Shown: piece by piece, positions 30,260 through 34,481 of the stretch
Numbering within the stretch: the first letter of the stretch is position 1
Layout: each line of letters starts with the position of its first letter
Source: a virus
Length of the DNA stretch: 34,481 nt
Reading direction: 5' to 3' (one strand)
IMG/VR virus record: IMGVR_UViG_3300044796_000144
Location: 1-34,481 of that record
Notes under the pieces: generated by a model
Seen by the model: the letters and a program-made list of their open reading frames with translations, nothing else
Told to the model about the DNA's origin: nothing
Databases searched by the model: none
Made by a program: the position numbers and the translations under genes

Positions 30260-30619
30260 ATGCAGCACACACCCGCACCTGAATACGACGCAGAAACCGT
30301 CGCCGCCGCCGCAGCGCGAGTTGCAGCGATGAACCTGAGCGCAGACAAACCCTCCATCGCAGCAGAGGCACCCACACGAGCGCCGCGCAGTGACAAAGGT
30401 ACCAAGCGCACACCTAAGGCGCAGACGTTGAGCATCGAGGCTGTGAGCGCAATGAACACCGAACAAGCGCAGGAACTTGTCCGGCTGGTCGCTGCGCGGA
30501 ACGAGACACTCAAAAACTGGGAAGGTGCGCAGCGGGAAGCGGAGAAGTGTGAGATCGATTTCAAGGTAGACGCCCAGGCGCTGCAAGATTTCATCGAAAC
30601 GCTCGCGGTGATGAAGTAA
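30260..30619 (+). CDS. Early protein with disordered N-terminus, function unknown
   Basis: This 119-residue protein has a strong GAAAGGAACGAAG site. The N-terminal 55 residues are Ala/Pro/Thr-rich and basic. The rest is helical (NTEQAQELVRLVAARNETLK, EKCEIDFKVDAQALQDFIET). The C-terminal part may be a coiled coil. I do not recognise the family. It starts 19 bases after the previous stop. Confidence 0.68.
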   Translation: MQHTPAPEYDAETVAAAAARVAAMNLSADKPSIAAEAPTRAPRSDKGTKRTPKAQTLSIEAVSAMNTEQAQELVRLVAARNETLKNWEGAQREAEKCEIDFKVDAQALQDFIETLAVMK

Positions 30620-30680
30620 GCGCAGATGGTCAAGGTGACCGCATAACCCACGCGATGGAATTCGCAGAAATGAGACAGAA

Positions 30681-31028
30681 ATGCAAGCTCCCAAAGTAGA
30701 CCTGTTCACGATTTGCCGGGGCGCGGCGCATCCGCTTTTCCAGAACGCTCTAGAGGCGGTCAACGCGAACATCAAAGACCCAAACACGCTGCTCAACAAG
30801 CACCGCAAGATTTCCCTGACTTTCGAGTTTGTCCCATACAAGGACCGCTCCGGGGCCGCTGTCGTGTGCTCGGTTGACACCAAGCTCTCGCCAGTCAACG
30901 GCGTAGACTCGACCATCTACCTCAAGAAGATTGATGGCGTTATTGAGGCCTTCACGCAGGATACCAGCCAAATCGACCTATTTGAAGGCGAAACCGAAGC
31001 AGAACAGCAGCAGAAAGAGACGGTGTAA
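30681..31028 (+). CDS. Phage protein of the 'replication terminator'-annotated type
   Basis: This 115-residue protein contains VDLFTICRGAAHPLFQNALE, NIKDPNTLLNKHRKISLTFE and strands ending in YLKKIDG. The pattern of an N-terminal helix, an N-I-x-D-P-N-T-x-x-x-K-x-R-K-I stretch and beta strands resembles a small phage protein often labelled replication terminator protein. To my knowledge that label has little experimental support. In other phages it is paired with a gene like the next one. A GGTCA-AGG-TGACC palindrome lies just upstream (30628-30640). Confidence 0.7.
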   Translation: MQAPKVDLFTICRGAAHPLFQNALEAVNANIKDPNTLLNKHRKISLTFEFVPYKDRSGAAVVCSVDTKLSPVNGVDSTIYLKKIDGVIEAFTQDTSQIDLFEGETEAEQQQKETV

Positions 31029-31029
31029 C

Positions 31030-31767
31030 TTGGACCAATCCGCAGAATTCATCCAGAAAATCGTTGACCTTGCGCCCGCAACCCAGATCGAAATTCACGG
31101 TCTGCCCTACGGGACGCGCGACCTCACACTCATTCCTACCCCATCAGCCCCGGCGCTGTCTGTCGGCACATTGGATGGATTTGTCAACCTGCTCGAATCC
31201 GGCGTGGACGGCTTCGAAGTAGCTGGAAGCTTGATCCACGTCACAACCTTTGGACGTGTGGATCTCGTTCAGCGCAAGGCGGACAGCTACGGTCGCCGCA
31301 TTGCGCATGTGACCGCGGTACTCACCGAGGGCGTAACCACCTTCCCCTACTTCAACCGATTCGGTCCGCAAGAAGACTTCATCATCGGTCTGCAATCCCA
31401 TTTCCAGAGCACACCAGACCTCGCCGGACTTCTCGACCTTGCAAGCCATATCACCGGCAAGGAAACTGTCAAGCAGGTGGACAGCGGAATCACCCAGGAG
31501 GTTACCGTCCAGCGCGGATCAGCCTTCAAGGAAAGCGTCGAAGTCAAGGCGCGTGTCACGCTGAAGCCTTTCCGCACGTTCCGCGAACTGGATCAGCCGG
31601 CCAGCGATTTCATTTTCCGCGTGAAGGATGGCGCACAGTTGGCGCTGTTTGAAGCGGACGGCGGAGCCTGGAAGATCACAGCTATCGGCCTCATTTCCGA
31701 ATGGCTGCGCAACCGCATCAAAACGTCCGAAGTGGCTGAATTGGCGAACCTGCCAATTATCAGCTAG
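31030..31767 (+). CDS. DUF2303-like phage protein (TTG start)
   Basis: This 245-residue protein is read from a TTG at 31030, one base after the previous stop. Earlier in-frame ATGs overlap the previous gene by about 100 bases and give unlikely sequence. The protein has SVGTLDGFVNLLESGVDGFE, a middle region with VTAVLTEGVTTFPYFN, and a C-terminal beta domain, VTLKPFRTFRELDQPASDFI followed by LALFEADGGAWKITA. That last block is what I recall from DUF2303-type phage proteins next to the small gene above. Function unknown, probably DNA metabolism. Confidence 0.75.
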   Translation: MDQSAEFIQKIVDLAPATQIEIHGLPYGTRDLTLIPTPSAPALSVGTLDGFVNLLESGVDGFEVAGSLIHVTTFGRVDLVQRKADSYGRRIAHVTAVLTEGVTTFPYFNRFGPQEDFIIGLQSHFQSTPDLAGLLDLASHITGKETVKQVDSGITQEVTVQRGSAFKESVEVKARVTLKPFRTFRELDQPASDFIFRVKDGAQLALFEADGGAWKITAIGLISEWLRNRIKTSEVAELANLPIIS

Positions 31768-31785
31768 GCAACCTACACGCAAACC

Positions 31786-31821
31786 GGGCGGGAATCAGCG
31801 CAGTATCCCGCCCAGCATTTT
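31786..31821 (+). terminator. Candidate terminator or pause hairpin after the DUF2303-like gene
   Basis: GGGCGGGA (31786-31793) pairs perfectly with TCCCGCCC (31806-31813), followed after four bases by TTTT. The loop is 12 bases and the T-run is short, so termination may be partial, separating the recombination genes from the replication genes. Confidence 0.5.
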
Positions 31822-31971
31822 GTCCAAGACAGTCCGCGACCAAAGGTGTAAACTGATCCTGTCCACCGCGCCTGCGAAGGACTACGGCGCTCTGCCTGAT
31901 CAGCGGAGCCGAAAGTGGCAGAGGAGAGTTTCTAAGGCTCTCCTCGCCAGCCCTACTTAGAAGGGAACGAA
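31822..31971 (+). promoter_or_regulatory. Leader of the replication genes with operator-like repeat and hairpin
   Basis: This gap carries no gene. It has TGTCCAAGACA (31821-31831), the same 11 bases found in the early promoter at 19083, with inverted TGTC/GACA arms. It also has a perfect 8-bp hairpin, GAGGAGAG with CTCTCCTC (31921-31928, 31938-31945). AGAAGGGAACGAA before the ATG at 31972 is the ribosome binding site. A promoter for the initiator is likely, but no consensus hexamers stand out. Confidence 0.45.
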
Positions 31972-32868
31972 ATGAACCAGTGGTTCAGGATGTACGCTGA
32001 ATTCTCCACAGACCCAAAAATTCGGACCATGAGCGATGTACTACAGATCCGGCTGGTTAGGCTGTTCTGCTTGCGTAGCTCTGGACTCACCGAGAAACTC
32101 TCCTGTGATGAGTTGAAATATGGAATTGGATGTAACGATGATGAAACGTTTCATGAAACAAAATTAGCGTTTCAAGCGAAGGGTTTTATCGATGAAAATT
32201 GGGCTGTTTTGAACTGGAACAAGCGTCAATTTGTATCTGATTCTAGTACGGATAGAGTCAACAAATTCCGCGCAAAACAAGCACTGAAACAGGATGAAAC
32301 GTTTCAGAAACGCGATGAAACGCAAAATGAAACGCACCAGAACAGAACAGAACAGAACAGAACAGAACAGAAACACTCTCGCGCAAAAGCAGCGCGAGGC
32401 AAAAAGACGGAGGCCGCGAAGAGTCGACACGCCGAATTCAAGGCTGCGATCCTGCGCTACTGGGAATCCAAGAATCCCGGCGTGGAGATGCCCTGGGGGC
32501 CGGCCGAGGGGCGCAACCTGGAGATGTGGCTCCGCGAGACGCCCAACACGACGCTGGAACAGTTCATGGGCTACCTGCGCAACCGCTTCAAGTCGGAAGT
32601 GAACCACACGGAACGCCCGAGCCGCTGGATTGGCAATATTACGAACTTCGCGGCGCGTCCAATCGACAAGTACGGCAAATCACTTCAGGAGAGCACAAAT
32701 GTCGGATCTGACAAAAATCAGCCCAGCCCAGCTAAACAGCGTGTTGACGGCGCCCGCCGCGTCCTTGCAGAAATCGCTATCGAAAGAGGACTCTACGACC
32801 CTGCTGGCGCTGATGGACGGCCTGACGCGCAGGTACCCCAGCCAGGACCAGCAGGAGAGCATCGGTGA
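31972..32868 (+). CDS. Phage replication initiator (replisome organiser type)
   Basis: This 298-residue protein's N-terminal domain (residues 1-95: MNQWFRMYAEFSTDPKIRTM, IRLVRLFCLRSSGLT, VLNWNKRQFVSDSSTDRVNK) fits the winged-helix DNA-binding domain of phage replisome organisers/initiators. A linker of Lys/Gln/Arg/Thr repeats follows (NRTEQ twice). A second domain (KAAILRYWESKNPGVEMPWG) is likely a helicase-loading or oligomerisation domain. It would bind the repeat array in its own gene and open the origin. The first 400 bases are visibly more AT-rich than neighbours. The last 170 bases overlap the next gene in another frame, so the true C-terminus is uncertain. Confidence 0.8.
   Translation: MNQWFRMYAEFSTDPKIRTMSDVLQIRLVRLFCLRSSGLTEKLSCDELKYGIGCNDDETFHETKLAFQAKGFIDENWAVLNWNKRQFVSDSSTDRVNKFRAKQALKQDETFQKRDETQNETHQNRTEQNRTEQKHSRAKAARGKKTEAAKSRHAEFKAAILRYWESKNPGVEMPWGPAEGRNLEMWLRETPNTTLEQFMGYLRNRFKSEVNHTERPSRWIGNITNFAARPIDKYGKSLQESTNVGSDKNQPSPAKQRVDGARRVLAEIAIERGLYDPAGADGRPDAQVPQPGPAGEHR
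32140..32370 (+). other. Candidate replication origin inside the initiator gene
   Basis: GATGAAACGTTTCA, which contains the perfect 12-bp palindrome TGAAACGTTTCA, occurs at 32140-32153 and 32293-32306. TGAAAC or GAAACG half-sites recur at about 32154, 32284, 32315 and 32328. Right after the last cluster is AACAG repeated six times (32341-32370), a strand-asymmetric run. Iterons followed by a purine-rich easily melted run, inside the initiator gene, is how lambda-like phage origins are built. Confidence 0.55.
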
Positions 32869-33049
32869 GTTCTTTGCCGACTATGAGCAGTTGGCCGTGC
32901 GCAAGGGGCTCCAGCGCGTTGTGGAGGCTGTTCAGGCCCTGCGCATCGACCCCGAGCAGCGGTTCTTCCCGCGGCCCGACGAAGTAGCTGCGGAGATCAA
33001 ACGGCAGGCGCTCAAGAAGGTGCCGAGCCATGTGTATGCGAGGGGATAA
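32699..33049 (+). CDS. Small replication partner, possibly helicase-loader-like
   Basis: This 116-residue protein starts at the ATG at 32699 after CAGGAGAGCACAA, 170 bases inside the initiator frame. It has a normal protein look: TKISPAQLNSVLTAPAASLQ, RYPSQDQQESIGEFFADYEQ, and a C-terminal FFPRPDEVAAEIKRQALKK. That F-P-x-P-x-E-I pattern occurs in phage replication P-type/loader proteins. It probably connects the initiator to the host helicase, inferred from place and motif only. Confidence 0.7.
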   Translation: MSDLTKISPAQLNSVLTAPAASLQKSLSKEDSTTLLALMDGLTRRYPSQDQQESIGEFFADYEQLAVRKGLQRVVEAVQALRIDPEQRFFPRPDEVAAEIKRQALKKVPSHVYARG

Positions 33050-33051
33050 AT

Positions 33052-33639
33052 ATGAAAATCGGAACGAAATCAGTCTTGTTCGGCGCGCATTGCTTTTTCC
33101 TGCATCCTTGGTTTGTGGCCTGGGGATGGTGGAAGCTGTACGGATTTCCCTTCGATCCGCGCCTATGGGTTGCGTTCATCGTGCACGATCTCGGATACAT
33201 CGGGAAGCCTAACATGGACGGTCCGGAGGGCGAGAAGCATCCGATTCTCGGAGCGACAATCATGCATCGGCTGTTCGACTGGCGCAAAGGTGAGGTCACT
33301 TGGATGCACTTCAGCCTGTACCACTCCCGCTACTACGCCAAGGCCAACCATGCCCATCCGTCTCGCCTCTGCTTCGCAGATAAGCTCTCTTTCGCGCTCA
33401 CACCGGCATGTCTGTACATTCCAATGGTCACGGCTACCGGAGAGATCAACGAATACCTGCGAAACGCGCAGAAGGCTGACAGCGGCCATTGGACGCCGAC
33501 CGGATTTGACAAGCGCAAGTGGCACGCTCAGCTTTGCGAGTACATGATCGATTGGGTAGAGGCTCACAAGAACGGCGCAGAGGACACTTGGACGGACTCC
33601 AACCGGCACGCGATAACCAAAAGCGGCGTTTGGAAGTAA
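33052..33639 (+). CDS. HD-domain metal-dependent hydrolase
   Basis: This 195-residue protein has GAGGGGATAAAT as its ribosome binding site. It has the HD-superfamily order: an early His (His13 or His18 in FGAHCFFLHPW), the His-Asp pair (His45-Asp46 in VAFIVHDLGYIG), further His63, His72, His86 and His91, and a late Asp110 in CFADKLSFALTPAC. Two metals would be held by these residues to cut phosphoester bonds, often in nucleotides. Many Trp/Phe residues near the N-terminus suggest a hydrophobic patch. The substrate is unknown. dATP-type nucleotidases of modified-base phages are one possibility, but no PurZ gene is seen here. Confidence 0.8.
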   Translation: MKIGTKSVLFGAHCFFLHPWFVAWGWWKLYGFPFDPRLWVAFIVHDLGYIGKPNMDGPEGEKHPILGATIMHRLFDWRKGEVTWMHFSLYHSRYYAKANHAHPSRLCFADKLSFALTPACLYIPMVTATGEINEYLRNAQKADSGHWTPTGFDKRKWHAQLCEYMIDWVEAHKNGAEDTWTDSNRHAITKSGVWK

Positions 33640-33663
33640 GCGCCATTGAGGGAGAAGGATGAC

Positions 33664-33885
33664 ATGGCAGAGCAATTCCTAGTGCGCTGGAAGTGCCCAG
33701 ACTGCGGCGCAACGAAATGCGGGTACATCGGCCTGGCAGACTTTGCGCCGCGGTACTGCACGGGCACTCCGAAGCGCAAACATACGACCGGTGAGCACTG
33801 CTGCTACGAGATGCAGATCGTGCACGAAGAGCGGCCTGCGTGGGGAAATAGGCCCGCGCCGCACTGGAGCGATGGGAAGGAATAA
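33664..33885 (+). CDS. Small zinc-binding protein
   Basis: This 73-residue protein starts at the ATG at 33664 after GGGAGAAGGATGAC. Cysteines occur in CPDC (11, 14), then Cys19, Cys32, and the Cys46-Cys47 pair with a His45, consistent with a zinc site. The sequence contains GATKCGYIGLADFAPRYCTG. It is the last rightward gene. Fifteen bases separate its stop from the stop of the facing minus-strand gene. Function unknown. Confidence 0.68.
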   Translation: MAEQFLVRWKCPDCGATKCGYIGLADFAPRYCTGTPKRKHTTGEHCCYEMQIVHEERPAWGNRPAPHWSDGKE

Positions 33886-33900
33886 GGGGTCTTGGCTTGG

Positions 33901-34074
33901 CTACAGGTCGCCCTTGCCTGGTCCGGTGATGGGCGTGATTCCGATGAGCTTCGCGTCCTGTTCCAGAATCTCGCCGTTGATGGTGTCGCGCTGCTCGTCT
34001 GTGACGCCTACCTTTTCCTGCTCAAGTTCGGCGATCTTCTCAAGCTGCTCAGGTGGTGCTGTTTTGTCCGGCAT
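33901..34074 (-). CDS. Small helical minus-strand protein
   Basis: This 57-residue protein has GATAGAAAGGGAAACCA before its ATG at 34074. It is a helix (PEQLEKIAELEQEKVGVTDE) with an end reading GITPITGPGKGDL. It points the same way as the late genes and lies at the end of that strand's genes, downstream of the small membrane protein. No family recognised. Confidence 0.68.
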   Translation of the reverse strand: MPDKTAPPEQLEKIAELEQEKVGVTDEQRDTINGEILEQDAKLIGITPITGPGKGDL

Positions 34075-34089
34075 TGGTTTCCCTTTCTA

Positions 34090-34341
34090 TCACTCCTCTG
34101 CGTGTTTTCTTGTTGCCAGATCGATCCCTTCTAACCTGGACAACTGGTTTCCGTGCTCAGAAATTTTGTCGTTGACGTAGGTGTTGGTTTTTGCTTGTTC
34201 AATGAACTTGTCGTCGTGGTCAGCAACCTTTTGAGTCAGACGGCCGCCGTTAAAGGCGACAACTATCAGAGTCGCCAATGACGCAATGATAGAACCTCCA
34301 CCGGCTACTGCAGCCCAATCTACCGATTGCATCATTTGCAT
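34090..34341 (-). CDS. Small membrane protein with coiled coil (holin-accessory-like)
   Basis: This 83-residue protein has GAGGTCACA before the ATG. A membrane helix lies at residues 10-30 (AAVAGGGSIIASLATLIVVA), followed by a basic stop and a helical tail (NDKISEHGNQLSRLEGIDLA). This is the reverse order of the coiled-coil/membrane protein at 16914-17234. Both may belong to the lysis system. Fifteen bases separate it from the next gene. Confidence 0.68.
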   Translation of the reverse strand: MQMMQSVDWAAVAGGGSIIASLATLIVVAFNGGRLTQKVADHDDKFIEQAKTNTYVNDKISEHGNQLSRLEGIDLATRKHAEE

Positions 34342-34386
34342 TGTGACCTCATCCTCGTTCTCCTGTTCTCCAACCCCGCCGCCCGA

Positions 34387-34481
34387 TTACTGAAATTCGC
34401 CGGGTGCTGCCACTCCTCGCTGCTCCCCACTACCGTACCTCGCTGGCAGTCCTGTCCAGCCGCCAGAATAAACACAATCCA
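34387..34481 (-). CDS. Possible 3' end of a minus-strand gene cut by the window edge
   Basis: One frame is open from the edge to a TAA at 34387-34389 and reads DCVYSGGWTGLPARYGSGEQ and onward, a plausible protein end. A second minus frame is open to beyond 34341. If the contig is circular, the large tail protein from the left edge would enter a third frame here and stop at 34430-34432. The three readings cannot be separated with the sequence given. Confidence 0.3.
   Translation of the reverse strand, partial: DCVYSGGWTGLPARYGSGEQRGVAAPGEFQ

Noticed and set aside
1-34481. tRNA genes, insertion sequences, attachment sites and terminal repeats
   Set aside because: No cloverleaf with a CCA-type end, transposase motif or matching ends was seen by eye; this is a visual search only, so small or degenerate examples could be missed.

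Overview
The window reads as a nearly complete genome of a short-tailed (podovirus-like) double-stranded DNA phage, or a prophage of that type. It is GC-rich and densely packed, and most genes overlap by 1 or 4 bases (TAATG or ATGA junctions). It carries a terminase, a large P22-like portal, a scaffold, a capsid protein and a very long tail protein. I see no tape-measure, sheath or tail-tube gene. I see no integrase, phage polymerase, helicase, tRNA, CRISPR array or insertion sequence. The host cannot be named from the sequence. GC content and promoter style suggest a GC-rich soil or water bacterium, possibly one that uses leaderless mRNAs.

Layout. Two divergent transcription units leave a control region at about 18945-19121. 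The leftward (minus) late unit runs in this order: GH24 lysozyme, spanin-like and holin-like membrane proteins, small and large terminase subunits, a string of small genes, portal, zinc ribbon, scaffold, a structured leader RNA candidate, major capsid protein, a GroES-like co-chaperonin, connector and tail genes, and a tail protein of more than 1059 residues that runs off the left edge. An HNH/AP2 homing endonuclease is inserted on the opposite strand at 5689-6138. The rightward (plus) early unit holds small regulators, an HNH endonuclease beside a DNA methyltransferase, a hexapeptide-repeat protein, an ERF annealing protein, a very long helical protein, a YqaJ-type exonuclease, a cold-shock protein, a Gp37/Gp68 (DUF5131) protein, a Fis-like HTH protein, a second (Dam-type) methyltransferase, a RusA resolvase broken by an in-frame UGA, a replication initiator with a repeat array inside it, a probable helicase-loader partner, an HD-domain hydrolase and a zinc ribbon. 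At the far right, minus-strand genes reappear. This is what one expects if the map is circular and the late unit continues across the window ends.

How it works together. ERF, the exonuclease and RusA form a recombination set. The initiator and its partner would recruit host replication proteins. The methyltransferases and DUF5131 may protect or modify DNA. The late unit packages DNA, builds the particle and lyses the cell.

Most notable signals: (1) five transcription-unit-first genes have a TAnnnT box 6-7 bases before the ATG and no ribosome binding site, suggesting leaderless transcripts; (2) GAC recurs six times at exact 10-bp intervals before the early promoter; (3) a 9-bp-arm palindrome covers the presumed -35 region of the late promoter; (4) a multi-stem RNA candidate precedes the capsid gene; (5) a stranded N-terminal methyltransferase fragment sits just before an HNH/methyltransferase module; (6) RusA keeps its catalytic half behind a UGA stop; (7) an iteron-like array lies inside the initiator gene.
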